Assembly: GCF_000711695.1 (NCBI RefSeq)
Contig: NW_013546990.1
Span: 89,803-153,802 of the forward strand
Reading direction: 5' to 3'
DNA from: Tilletiaria anomala UBC 951
Taxonomy: Eukaryota > Basidiomycota > Exobasidiomycetes > Georgefischeriales > Tilletiariaceae
DNA: 64,000 nucleotides
Under the pieces are notes generated by a model. It had not been told where the DNA came from. It ran no database searches and saw only the letters and a list, made by a program, of their open reading frames with translations. Numbering within the stretch: the stretch's first letter is position 1; the number at the start of each line of letters is the position of its first letter. The translations under genes were made by a program, and so were the position numbers. Below, in pieces: positions 35,876 through 47,462 of the stretch.

Positions 35876-37143
35876 ATGACGGACATCTCTACCACCCTCG
35901 AAGCAACAATCGATTACCACTTCGAAGTCATTCATACCCTAGGGGCGTCACAAAAGACAAAGGCTTGCGAAGGCGGCACTTCTGGCGAAGAAAAGTTCGC
36001 GTTTCAGCTGTACTGCGCGGAGCTATTGGCTGCTGAAACGGGACTTAATGATGCTCAGTTCACGCCCAGCATTAACCAAGCTGTGCGCAAGGATGCAAAT
36101 ATGATTCAAGCCTGCCTGGAGTTTGAAAGGAAAGGTGTTACGGCCGTGAATACGCGCTGCATTTAGCAGGGCATAGCGTCAACGACACGCTGCATTTAGC
36201 AGGCGTAGCATCAGCGAACCACCCAGCACCATAGCAAGAGCGGCTCCTCCATTCTATGTAGAAAGCCCAGGTCAAGCTGCTTGGGTCCGGGAAGTGAGCG
36301 AGCTTATTCAAGCACAAACATATCTTTTGCTCCCGGGAAGTCTGTGCAGTGCGTCATACAATCTCGAGAAAGTCTCATCTTCGGGAGCGGCCCAAGTTGC
36401 ATGTTATCAGAGACACTGGTATGGTCGTGACTGCATGAAAGCGCTGGTTCTCCAAGCCCTGAGGGACGAAAGTCTGATTCCCCCTCCTTGCAATGGCAGC
36501 GTCATTGTGGAGTCGACACTCCTGCCGCTTCTTGAGAATCGCGAACGCATGGAATACTACGAAAAGCAGGACGAGTTCGATGTCAAGAAGCGTCTGTACT
36601 CCTTCAATAAGCGGCGCTCAAAGTTCCTCGGCTCTCGTCAAGAGACTAAAGGGTCTGTCAAATACTCTGCCTGCCAGAATAGACTTGCTGCAAGCGCAGG
36701 GCACCGTGACACGGTTCGCTAGGTCCCTGTGCCGAAGGCACGGACGCGGACGCAATGTCAGTTCTGATAGCCCATGGACAACAATACTGCTACTCGTATG
36801 GACACATGGTATACCTTGACGCCGGTTGCAACCATATGCGCTGTGCTTGGAAAGCACAATTTGCTACCAGTGCGGTGCTCGATAGAAGGCGTACAACTGT
36901 GTCTACTGGAAAGAAGAACATCTCTACGGTGATGTTGAGGGACGGGCGCAGGAAAGGTACGTCGAGCTGCCGATTATCAGACCGCGTCAAGAGAGGCGGC
37001 CGTTAGGCAGGACCCCGGGCCGCCTGTCGGCGATTAACGGGACGATGGCAAACTTGAAGGAGCTTTCTCTCAAGGCGCTTGCGGCAGCGTCTCAGGCACT
37101 GCCGTCCAGGATACCGGATGTGGAAACATGGCCGCATGTGTGA
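35876..37143 (+). pseudogene. Decayed RBR (RING-between-RING) E3 ubiquitin ligase gene
   Basis: The frame opens MTDISTTLEATIDYHFEV and a later segment reads CYQRHWYGRDCMKALVLQAL, ending with LIPPPC, the RING1 end typical of fungal RBR proteins. Downstream, GHMVYLDAGCNHMRC and FCYQCGAR match RING2. Disabling lesions are visible: RING and IBR cysteines replaced (for example by Ser and Arg near 36595-36625), a one-base deletion near 36858-36862 that breaks the frame before FCYQC, and a TAG at about 36883 where family members have Trp. After that an intact-looking tail (WKEEHLYGDVEGRAQERYVEL) runs to a stop at 37143. The gene is convergent with the intact RBR gene at 37335-38768. I could not find splicing that removes the lesions. 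Confidence 0.78.
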
Positions 37144-37334
37144 ATTCTAATGGAGATGACCTACACCAATGTTACAACAATAAAGAGCGCACCTATGCAT
37201 TCAGTCGTCCTCTTGCTCCTTGCCCTAGTCATTATCGATATCAGCGAGGTCAATCACCTCCGCGTCGGGTTGCCTCCGCTTGTCTAATGCTGGAGGCCAC
37301 GAGTTGCTGCCCTCATTTGTGTGGGTAGTGCAAT

Positions 37335-38768
37335 TCAGGGTTTTTGCCGCCTGGCGATGTCGGTCGGGTTGGTCTGCTGTCCCTTAATGGTCCGACGCTT
37401 CTTGCCAGGCGGGCTTGGATCCACAGTCAGGTCGATCGTCACATTGCTCGAAGATGCCTGCGCGGCAGCCACCTTGTCAGCTGCGTCAACAGCTTTCTGA
37501 CCCATGCCGATCAACGACACATCCGAAGCGCGCGTTTGAGGTTTGGAAGGGCCAGAGCCATTGTCTGTGAGATCCACGACCAAACTTTTCTTCTTGGTAG
37601 TAGGGTGCAATCGAGCTGGCGGAAGGATTGCCGGAACAAGTTTCGGATCGTTATATGGACCTACAAGAGCCGGTGGAGGGGGCGGCATCGTCTGATGCCT
37701 TGGCCTAGACCTCGGCGCAGGAGGGGGGGCTGTAGGCATATTTCCTAAACGTGCTACGCGTTCCCGGGCCCCTGCGAGATTGGGCAGGACTGGGGCTGGC
37801 ATTGGAACTGGAGCTGGAGCATTCAAGCCGGGGATGCGCACAATCCCTTGTGCCGGAAGAGGTTGTTCCCCCGGAAAGTAAGGGCTGGAAGTCGGCGATT
37901 ACAAAATCGTTTTGTTTGAAGATCAGGTGTCTCCCCGCCGCCCAATGATATTCTGATCCTTGCACACTCACCAATTGCACGTCTTCCAGCTGGCGCCACA
38001 TTCATAGCAGAAAAGCGCCCTGCAGATGCACCAGATCTTGTTGCACCCTGCCGCTCTTTCGACCATTCTTCGACATTCTGGACACCGTTGGATGCCGCCT
38101 TTTCTAAGCTTTGAGATGACATCGTTGTCCGCCGGCGCGGTGCACCCTGCGTCCCTGCCGTGCCAGGCAGCCTTACATGCACCGCACGTCCGCTCATTGC
38201 ATGTCAGACAAGTGATTGCAGTTTTTCGTTTTCTTCGCGTGCCAAGGTAAAGCGAGCACGAAGTTTTCGTGCAGAAAACAGGATCCTTGTCGATGAACTC
38301 TGCATGCTTGGTGTGGTACTCGCGGCGCTCGTCGGCGGTCAGCAGGAAGAGAAAGGAATCCTCTGGGATGTCGAAGCCCTCGCATTTCGGCGGCATCACA
38401 CTGGCATCTTTCATTGCCGCTAAAACAAACGTTCTCAAACAGTCATAATCCCACCAATGTCGATCTTTGCACGCCATTCGCACGCCCTTGCCGCGCTGGA
38501 TATCGTCCATACAGATGAGGCATTGCCGGGTGACTTTGGCACGTGCCGATACCACAGCCGGTTTGATTGCGGGGCCAATCGTGGACTCGAGCCGCGAGAT
38601 CGCTTGGAACAGAACATCTCCATCATCGCCTTCGTCGTCTTCGTCGTCATCATCCACGATGAAGATTTCGCGCGCTTTGCCCTTACCAGCGCTCTTGCTG
38701 CTTGAGGTTTCATTCGATGCTGGGGACGCGGGCGCCGCCGGCCGTGTCGTAGCTTGCGCTTCCCCCAT
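37335..38768 (-). CDS. RBR (RING-between-RING) E3 ubiquitin ligase
   Basis: Two exons on the minus strand, 38768-37972 and 37884-37335, about 448 aa. I start at the first in-frame ATG (MGEAQATT); an in-frame GTG lies 36 bases upstream, and an extra 5' exon cannot be excluded. After an acidic patch (IVDDDDEDDEGDDGD) RING1 starts with CLICMDDIQ and ends PPKC. The IBR has FCTKTSCSLYLGTR and TCNERTCGACKAAWHG. RING2 reads IQRCPECRRMVERAAGCNKIWC and FCYECGASWKTCNC, the last cysteine being completed across the intron; the C in AAGC is the expected catalytic cysteine. A Pro-rich tail ending in Lys/Arg-rich segments follows. RBR enzymes form a thioester with ubiquitin before transfer. Substrates are unknown. 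Confidence 0.88.
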
Positions 38769-39941
38769 GGCAGAGGGTGACACTCTGTGCGTGTCAGACT
38801 TCACTTACTTCAAGGACATGCTCCACACATTGTTGTCACATTTGTCCGTGTGTTTAGCGCGCCACGGCGAGCGGTCGTCGACGTCGAATGCTCACTGAGG
38901 CGGAGCATAACTCTGCGGTCCTAGAGCCCCAGGGGCTGCGCGACGCGCAACAGACACAGAACACCTGTCACTGCACCAATGTATTCTAGAGGAGCGTAGG
39001 ATGAGGGCGCTGTTCGTCTACGATATCGTGTCAAAAGCAAAGTAGTCAGCTGTGGGGAAAGATGAATTGCTTGAAGGACTGGAAAATAGGGTTGAAAGGA
39101 CATCGCCGTCAAAGTGGGCCTTTGCATTCGATGCTGCAGGCATCCCTAACCCTAGGGCCAGACGGTATCAACTGAAGGCGACTATACCCACCCAATCGAA
39201 GTCCGTAACTCAAACTGCAACTGCATAGAGTACTACGTATGTGCTGATTGGGGGAGGCGGTTACTCTGGTGCGCAGTAACTCCCAACCATCGTCACCGAC
39301 TATAAGGTAAGCCTTCTTCCCTAACGGTTCACCATCAGATCCGGGATTGCACGACACACCATGCAACACCCCTTTACCGGCAAGACCACCCCTTTCTGGC
39401 TAAGAAAGAATTGCAACAGCGTTTCCCAGACGATGACGGAGCCCGTGCTTGATTTATCTGGCATCTCCAGTACCCGCGAAGGTGCTGGCTACGTCGTTGC
39501 GCTCATTGGATCATCTGTTTCTCGCCATCGGACGTCTCATACCACTGCTTGGATTGGCATGAGTGATGACGCCAACTATGATGACTTTCGACCTCTTGAT
39601 AGCTCCCTTGAGGTCACATTATAGAGACTCGCCTAATCATCGCCCATCGCAAATTGCCCCCACAGATCTGCCGATATAGACTTTTAAGGATTGAGATGCG
39701 AGTGGCGTTGCACAAGAGGAGCACGTGCTGCATGATACTGTGATAGTTATAGACTGCAGTTATAGCACATATTAAAGCCGCTCGCGAGTGACTGACTGGG
39801 CATGTGCATCCGAGTCGCACGCGGCGAAAGCGCATGAGCGTGGCGACATGGTGGGTCGCGAGAAAGCAAAGCGGAGCGCCTTGGCGCTGCAGATGGAGGG
39901 CTGGCTCGATATTCACTCCATATAGATAAGGGTGGCGCCGA
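38769..39941. other. Intergenic region with one unrecognised small frame
   Basis: About 1.17 kb. A plus-strand frame from the ATG at 39361 to 39624 (87 aa) has no known domain; part of it (TEPVLDLSGIS) gives no family match that I recognise. Otherwise promoter of the RBR gene and 3' flank of the carboxypeptidase gene. Confidence 0.35.
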
Positions 39942-42084
39942 TCACGGGCTCAGCACCTGCTGCTTGCGGGCAGAGCCACCGAAGCGCGCGCCGAGCGCCA
40001 CTCCCCGACGGAGATGTTCGCTCTTGGCGGCGCTGCGGCCATGCTGCTTCCTTGACGATGATGATGACGAGAAGGTGGTGGCGTGCCTGCTACTAGCCCT
40101 GCTGCTACTCTTCCGCTTAGCAGCAGCTGCGGCAGATTGCGCTTGCCCCTTGTACGCGTTCGGCGCGCCGGTGGTTGTGTTGTACGTGGCGTCGGGAGGG
40201 AGGACGTGGTTCTGGACGGTGGCGCTTCCCTCCTTGAAAGTGCTGGTCTTGGGGCCGTGGGTCTTGTAGCCTTTGACGCTGCCTTCGCCGACGACGCGCT
40301 GTTTACCCGTCGCGACGTCGAGTCCGCGTATGGCGCGGTTGAAAACCTGTAGACTCGGGCGTGGCTGGTAGAATGGCACCTCGTGGCCTGAGTAGTACCA
40401 GCGGATAAAGGCAAAAGCGGAAGACTGGCGCACTTGTCCATGTACGGCGTCATCGTGTGACGTCGTCGTGCTTATGTTGGTGAAGCCCGCGCTCGAGTAG
40501 CCCGGCGCAGCGATCTGCTCGGCGACGCGCAGGTTGCCGTGGATGTTGCAATTGTAGTCTTGCGAGCATGAGAAAGGGAATGTCAGCAAGGGAGACAATG
40601 GGGGAGGTCAGTCAAAACCTGAGAGCAGAACTCACCCGCATCTCCGACCTGGATGACGACGTAGATACCTTTGTCGAGCAGCTTGCGAATGTCCTGCACG
40701 GTTCCCTCCTCGCGAGCGTCATCGCCGGTCGTCGAGAAAGTGTTGCCGACTGTGATGCTGCTCTCGGAGAAGTTAGTATACGCGCCGATAGCCTCCTGGA
40801 CTTTAGGAGAGTTTAGGTAGTCTACGTAGAACGTCGGCGGGAAGGGGTCCGGCTGCAGCTCGCGCATGTCGTATTCGTCGCGCCCGGAGATAATGTCGAG
40901 GAACTCTTCGACCTCAGTCGCGCAGAATGTGTCGGCAGTGGAGCAGACGCTATCGATCCCGCTCGAGGCGCAGTCGTCAAGCTGGTCGACGCAGTTGCCT
41001 GGGCCGTAGAGGTTGTTGTGAACCTGCGCGCGGATCGACGCGTTGTATGGGTGGATGTCATAGTAGTTGTCGATGGCGTACTCGTAGTACGCCTCGTACT
41101 GCGTTTTAGGGTTCACCCACGGGTTGCCGAGGATGACCGTCTGCAGCTGGATCTGCTTGGCGTCGCTGAGCTCCCCGTTGGCAATCTTAGCGTTTTGATT
41201 CTCAATGTACTCGTTGAACACGGGGCCATAGTGCCCGCCATAACTCTCGGTCGCAAAGTGGAAACCCTTGCGCGAGTACTGGGGGAACGCGCCCATAAAG
41301 CCCTGCAGCGTCTTCCAAAAGTTGGGCGCGGCTGCCTGGGTTGAGTTGACCGTGCTGCGTACCGAGGAGGAGGAGAAGGTGCCGCACTGCAGGCCGGCGT
41401 CGGTGACGTACGACGGGCACTCGATTGACGTGTCCGACGAGGGGCCGAGGTTGACAATGTGCCCGCTGGACGAGACGTAGCCGTTCGACGGCTGCGAGTA
41501 GGAGAAGCCGGTCGAGATGGGCTGATCGATGATGAGCAGGTTAGAGTGTTCATTCCAGGCGTACGGGTTGTGCGTCACCTTTCCCTCCGAATCGACGCCG
41601 CAGGGTCCCAGTTCCTGTTGCGCCAACGGGCGAGGGAGTCAGGCATGCGTCAGCGCAGGTTCAAAGTATCCAAGTGGAAGATGCCGCTCATTTTCACCTG
41701 GAAGAGGCCGATCATGCTGCTACTGCCGGGCCCGCCATTGATCCAGCTAGTTAGTTCGGCTTTACGTGGATCGGTCTTGCGCGCCTCGAAGAACCACCAG
41801 AAAATGAACTCGCCCTTCTCGACCTCGGCGTAGCCTGCGTACGACTTGACACCGGGGGTCTGCTCGCATACCTCACCCGGGCCGGTCGGGACGGAGCGAT
41901 ACTTGACGGGCACAGCAGCGTGGCCAGTGGCGTGCGTGAAAGAGGATGCGGCGGGAGGCGGGACGAACTGAGCATCCGCCGGGGCGGCGGTCAGGGTCAG
42001 GGTCAGCGCCGTGACGGTGGCGCCAAGGAGAAGCGAAAGGAAGGGGAGGCGCCAGCCCCGGGTGCTACGGATGGTGTGCGACAT
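39942..42084 (-). CDS. Serine carboxypeptidase (peptidase family S10)
   Basis: Three exons on the minus strand, 42084-41698, 41614-40636 and 40558-39942, about 660 aa. A signal peptide is clear (LPFLSLLLGATVTALTLTLT). The S10 features follow in order: SWINGGPGSSSMIGLFQ joined to ELGPCGV, NLLIIDQPISTGFSYS, the nucleophile motif ATESYGGHYGP, the Asp in VGDADYNCN (completed across intron 2) and the His in YYSGHEVPFYQP. Several N-glycosylation sites (NFS, NAS, NST) fit a secreted or vacuolar enzyme that removes C-terminal residues from peptides. Beyond the catalytic domain lies an unusual tail of about 120 residues rich in Lys, Ser and Ala with runs of Ser and basic pairs, not usual in S10 enzymes. 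The tail may be disordered or carry sorting signals. Confidence 0.93.
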
Positions 42085-43376
42085 GATGCCGATAGATAGG
42101 AAGGCAAATGAGCAAGAGGCGAAGGAAGTGGAGGGTATAGGCCAGGGTTTAAAAAATGTGGACTGCCAAAGGATGCCGAGGGGTGATTCCTGAGACAGCG
42201 TCAGTTGACCTCGGGGAGGGGGGAGAAAGAGGGCCGAGCGGGGGTCGGCGGGTGGAGGTGGGGTTGACGGTGCAGGACTGTGCCCAAAGGGGATGGGATA
42301 CATATATACGAGAGGTTCCCAGGCTATGCCATTCACAATTGCTGCAACATGGTCAGGAGCAACGACCACATGGATGGCAGCAGAGTGGAGAAGCGGGCAC
42401 TGTGCCTGTTTGTTTATGCACCGCCCGTGTGTTCTGTTGGAAGCGAGCAAGAGATCAAATTCGGTGCAAAGCAACGCTTCTGCTGCAGTGCCCGCCAGCA
42501 CAAGCGGGGCTAGCAGCGGTTTCAGATTGCGGGCTGTGGCTGCTGCCAACCTGCAGTGTAAACGGATGAAAAGTCGTGCTTGGTTGCCGGGATGCTCATG
42601 GTAGTACGTAATGTTCTTACTTCTTGGGAGGTAGCGCCCCGTTCCTGGCAGGCAGCGAGAACCGGGTGCGACAGTTCAGGGGTTGCTTCACTGATCGGAA
42701 GGTGGAGGGACCACGCCGTCTTTCGTCTCGACACGGCCATCTTCAACGCGACAGAGCACATGCTTCGAAAAGCCTCGGAGGCGGCTATCATCTATCGTTG
42801 CAAATTTGCATATGGATGACAGGGCTGCGTCGCTTGCGGCAACGGTGAGCGTGCGAGACAGGTGCTGCGGGCTGCTCAGCATACCACGGCGCGGGTCACA
42901 AATCTATTTTATTGACTTTGGCTGCGCTTCGATATCGACACATATGGCCAAGTAGGGTTATTGCTGCAAAGATCGCCAGAAACCGCGCGACGCCCTCCCC
43001 TCCTTTTTGGTTGACGTTGAGGCTACTTGTCCGTCGCAATCATCACCTTATTCGTTGCTCTGCCACGGGGGTTGCATGCTACCTATTACGATATTCGAAC
43101 GCAAGGACTGGCACGAAAGGAGCGCACGTGGCAGCACCATCCCCTGTCAAGCGCTGTGAGAACCTTTCCTTTCCCCGAGTATCGCGCCGCCGCTGTGTGC
43201 ATCAGAGCGGCTCTTGCGGGCGGCTAGCTCCTCTTGGTTGCGCCGAAGGCACCTCTGAGCCCTGCTTTGGATATCGGACGGCAGTGCGCAGGCAGGCAGA
43301 CTGTGTCGGCTTTGCTCTGTCGTGCAACCTTTCCACTCGAGCGGCTGCGACTCATAGCTAAGCTCAAGCGGACAAC
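42085..43376. other. Shared upstream region of the carboxypeptidase and dynein chain genes
   Basis: About 1.3 kb between divergent starts. No coding frame or repeat that I can support. Confidence 0.45.
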
Positions 43377-46300
43377 ATGGCCCCAGACACGAGCGTAGAT
43401 CTCGCAACCATCGCAGCCGGCGCCGCTGCCAGTTCAGCGAGCACGAACGTAGCAGGGGGCGCGCCTTCAGCATCAATATCAACTGTGGCAGGTATTCCTC
43501 CAGCACCGGCACCAGGAGCGGGGGCGGCATTTGCAGCAGGCTTCGGGGAGACGGAAGACCTCTGGTCTTCCATTCTCAACTCGGTGCATAGCTCACGAGG
43601 CGTGACGACAAAGAACATCGTCCTCCTTGGTGCGTTGCAGCATGCTCTCTAGGGCCAGGCAGGACCTCAGCCATTTCGAAGCATGCTTCCACGCGACTCG
43701 CTGACGTGCCAAGGCGACTCGTTTGCTTTTTGATTGATTCTTGCTTGCACAGGCGAGCCAGCAACCGGCAAACGAACATTGCTCAGGGCGCTCGCAGCCG
43801 GCTCGCATTCCTCCTTTGCACTTGGTGACGGCATCTCCGGAAATAGCAGCGGAAACATCAATGGTGCAGAGTTTGATGCTGCACCCGCCGCAGCACTAGC
43901 ATCATCATCTGCCTCGATCGCGACCGTCACTGCAGTACAGCATCCTTCTAGTGCCAATGCAGTTGCCGCTTCGAATCCAGGCCCAGGTTCTGCAGCAGCG
44001 GCGGCCGCACTATTAGGCCTTGCATATGGTTACTTTGACGTGACAGATGACGATGATGCGAGTCAGGGCACCAGCAACAGCCGGAGCACTTTGGCCGGCG
44101 GTGCGGGTATACAGCAGGGTGACGTTATCGCGCGTGTAGGCGCATACACCCTGCACAGCTCGCACCCCGCCTACACTGGCCTGCTCGCTCTCGCATTCCC
44201 TACGGCGCCGGGCGAGGCGGGGAGTATGATAGCACAAGCGGAACCGTTTCTGTCGGAGCTGAATCAGCAACGAGGGCACCTGCCGCAACCGTCGCTCGCG
44301 GCGCTGAGCGCCTCACTGATCCTGATCACCCTCGACTGGACGCAGCCGCAGTCCTTCCTAGACCAGCTGCGCCGCTGGCTTGTTATCGTACGTAGGATGG
44401 TTGACAGCGCCAGCGACGCCGCGCTCTCTTCTCGGGCAGCAGCAGGCAGCGGCGGAACGTCAGCAGGTTCAGCGTCAAGCGGCCTCGGTTGGAGTAGAAA
44501 GTGGGTCGTGCTCGATGAGATGCGCGAAGCGCGTGAGTGCCGCGTGGATCGCGCTCTTTGCTAATCGTGCGGTTGTGCTGACTACTTGCATGTTACCTGG
44601 CCCTTCTCGCTGTGTAGTGGAAAATACGTTCCGCGCATACAGAGAGCCTGCTGTGCATGCAAGTGCCAGTGGCGGTGGCCCGACAGCAGCAGTAGCGGGA
44701 GCAGGGGCAGGTAGGATGAACGGCACTGCTGGACAGGCCTCGGAGTCGGATGCCAGCTCTGCCGCGTCGAATGCATTCGTTGAGCCCAGCAGCGCTAGCG
44801 CTGGCGTCGGTGGGGCCGCGCTATCATCGCTCCAGCTCCCCCTGCCGGACGGGGCACTGGACAGCGAGTCCAACTGGGGTGTAGGTATTGTCATCGTATG
44901 CACCAAGGCCGACTGTATGGGCCAGGTAGAAGCGGAGCGTAACTTTAAAGAGGAGCAGTTCGACTACGTCCAGCAGGTTTTACGTGTCGTCTGCCTCAAA
45001 TGTGAGTATTGATTCTGCCCTGCAGTCTGCATGAAATGAGGTTGATTGCTACTTCCTCTTCCCGTGCACGCACTGCACTCGCGCAGACGGCGCGGCGCTC
45101 TTCTACATCTCGAGCCATCGACCAGAATCAGTCGCTTCGTTACGAAAGTACATCCTCCACAGGCTCTTCGACACCTCTTCTGCTCCCACTGGTGCCGCGG
45201 GAGCAACAGCAGCCGGTGCAGTAAGCGCGGCGACGAGTGCGCGCTTCCGTCTCGCCCAGCGTGCCAGCACAGTCGACCGAGACACCGTATTCGTACCCGC
45301 TGGCTGGGACACCTACGGGAAGATCAAAGCGCTTCGCGGCAGCGACGACAGCTTCGATCCCAAATCCGTGCGCAGGAGCTGGGAGACCGACTTTGCCGTC
45401 GAGCTCGAGCGACGCGAGCGGGTGCTGCGCAAACTCTCTGCAGCAGCAGCTGCAAGCATCGCTGCACCTGGCAGTGCGCCACTACCCTCGTCTCTGCCAC
45501 CCTCCGAGAAGCCGGACGAAGCAGACCCGTCATTGGCGGAAGAGACACTGCGCCAAGAGCTGTTCGGCGGACTTGACGGAGGCAGTGCAGCGCGTAGCGC
45601 CGTGCAGCTCTTCGAGGATATCGTCGGCGACTGGCACGCGCGCGCGCCACCCGTCGCGCCGGGAACCAAGATCGCCGAGCCGGACATGCAGGCTTTCCTT
45701 GCGCAGCACTATGCGGCGCTTCAGAAGGAGCCCGCTGAGGCGAAAGGAGGCGCGCTCGGCGGCGTCGCTTCTGCTTCTGACCATGCGGACGGCAGACGCG
45801 GCTCGAAGGACGCCGCAGGCAGGCCGATGGCGGCGGTTGATGCTGCTGAGGATGTTCGTCGCGGCGTCATGGGTCCCATAGCAAGCAACGGGCTCAGCAT
45901 TCTGCCCAAGATGGACACGGCGGAAGACGCTGGAGATGAAGTGATACAGCCTGTTCGATTGTCCAAGTCTCGATCGTCCGTGAGTGTCACCACTTAGTAT
46001 TTTGCAAGCTGCACGCTTATCACCGCTTTCTTCACCATTTATAATCTCATCTCACAGGACAAGCGCGAACGACCGCGCATCGATACAGATAGTCTCGCAT
46101 TGCCTGCTTCACGCGGCGGCTCGAGGCCGACGAGCCCAGGCATGGGCGGCGGGACAGCGTCGTTGCCCGGCGTGCCCAAGCAAAGCGAGGTCCTACAGAG
46201 TTTCTTCCAAAGCTGTGAGTCCAACGCGGCCGCTCGGAAACATCTGCTGTACTACGAGCGGCGTTGTATCGTTGCTGATGCCTGGACCGGCGCTTCACGG

Positions 46301-46422
46301 ATTCAACAGTGCTCAAGGACAAGCCGGTCACAAGTGCTTCGAACAAGAGCTCACGCAGCGCGCGGAAAGGGACGCCTGGGGCAAACGATACCCGCGACAC
46401 GCAGACGCCTCCTCCAGCGTAA
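43377..46422 (+). CDS. Dynein light intermediate chain
   Basis: Six exons: 43377-43629, 43753-44532, 44618-45001, 45087-45979, 46058-46214 and 46310-46422; about 859 aa, longer than many fungal members because of Ala/Ser/Gly-rich inserts. Core motifs: LWSSILNSV, KNIVLLGEPATGKRTLL (a P-loop joined across intron 1), AYGYFDV, LILITLDWTQPQSFLDQLRRW, LENTFRAYREP, GIVIVCTKADC and, after intron 3, YGAALFYISSHRPES, then LRKYILHRLFDT and RDTVFVPAGWDTYGKI. The C-terminal region ends with SEVLQSFFQSLLKD, the adaptor-binding helix type. The protein belongs to cytoplasmic dynein and links heavy chains to cargo adaptors. The P-loop carries Arg where Ser/Thr normally follows the Lys. Confidence 0.92.
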
Positions 46423-47462
46423 TAGTGAAGAACCAAAGGCATCCTGTACGACAAGGACCTCAACCAGGCAAGCGCGAGTCCGTAGATGCAATACAATGCA
46501 GTGCAATGCAGCATCCATAAAGGACTGGAGTGTGGCGTTCATGTAGGCTCATAAATTGCAGAGCTGGGAAATGATGTGAGACTTGGGACTTGGACAGTCA
46601 CGTAAGGGAGAGGATATTCATGGTGCTGGAAGGAGTATCGATGGTAGATTAGATAGATAGATAGATAGATAGATAGATACATACATACATACATACATAC
46701 ATACATACATACATACATACATACATACATACATACATACATACATACACACCGCAAGGGTGCACGCGACTGCACGCGAACCTACACAACCATCGGTATT
46801 CGGTGGAGCCCCCAGCCACTTCCTAGCCAGCAGCCTCCGACAGCTGCCGCTATCCGATGCCGGCCAATGTCCGCTAGGCATGCTAGAATTATGAGAGGCC
46901 TCCTTTCGATGGGCAATGGGCAACCAGGCCGGCTCGGTTTCCAAAAAGCGAGATCTGCGCATCAGCCACCGTCCGACCCGATGGAGAGCGTGAGCGTGAT
47001 GAGCAGGGTGAACGCGTATCTATGTAACACTCGGCAGACACGCTCACGCACGGCTGCGGGCAGTAGCTCTTTTTTCTAGGCCTCAATGATTTGAATCACA
47101 CTCTAAAAGAATATCGCCCGCACAGCTGGCCAAAAAGGCGCTTAGAGCAAAACGTGGGCCTCACCGCCCGGAGCAACTCCGCTGAAGACTTGTTATCCAA
47201 AGCGACGACTTCAGCAGTTGATTACTTGTATGCGTCCTTTCGCTGCAGCTCGGGCTTACCATGCTCTTGCGATGTAACAAATGGACCCCCTCTTCTCGCT
47301 TTTCTGGGTAGCCTCACCTTCTTCAATGCTATCATTTGCGTCTCATCTCTTCACCCCTTTCGGAACATGTCAGCCGCAGGCCCCATCTACCGAATCTTGG
47401 AATTGTCCTACTGGTTACCATGAAATGTATCCGAGTGATGCTTTCTAGCTTGGACATAGTCC
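46423..47462. other. Intergenic region with compound microsatellite
   Basis: About 1 kb after the dynein chain gene. It holds the tetranucleotide repeat listed next. The remainder carries only short frames with no known domain. Confidence 0.5.
46650..46748. repeat. Compound tetranucleotide microsatellite (GATA)n-(CATA)n
   Basis: About six to seven tandem GATA/TAGA units are followed without a break by about 17 CATA/TACA units, ending before ACACCGCAAGG. Apparent minus-strand frames of alternating Tyr/Ile/Val/Cys/Met through this tract are a product of the repeat and not genes. Confidence 0.97.

Noticed and set aside
46539-46962. Minus-strand frames of alternating Val/Cys/Met/Tyr
   Set aside because: They are translations of the tetranucleotide repeat and have no protein-like flanks.
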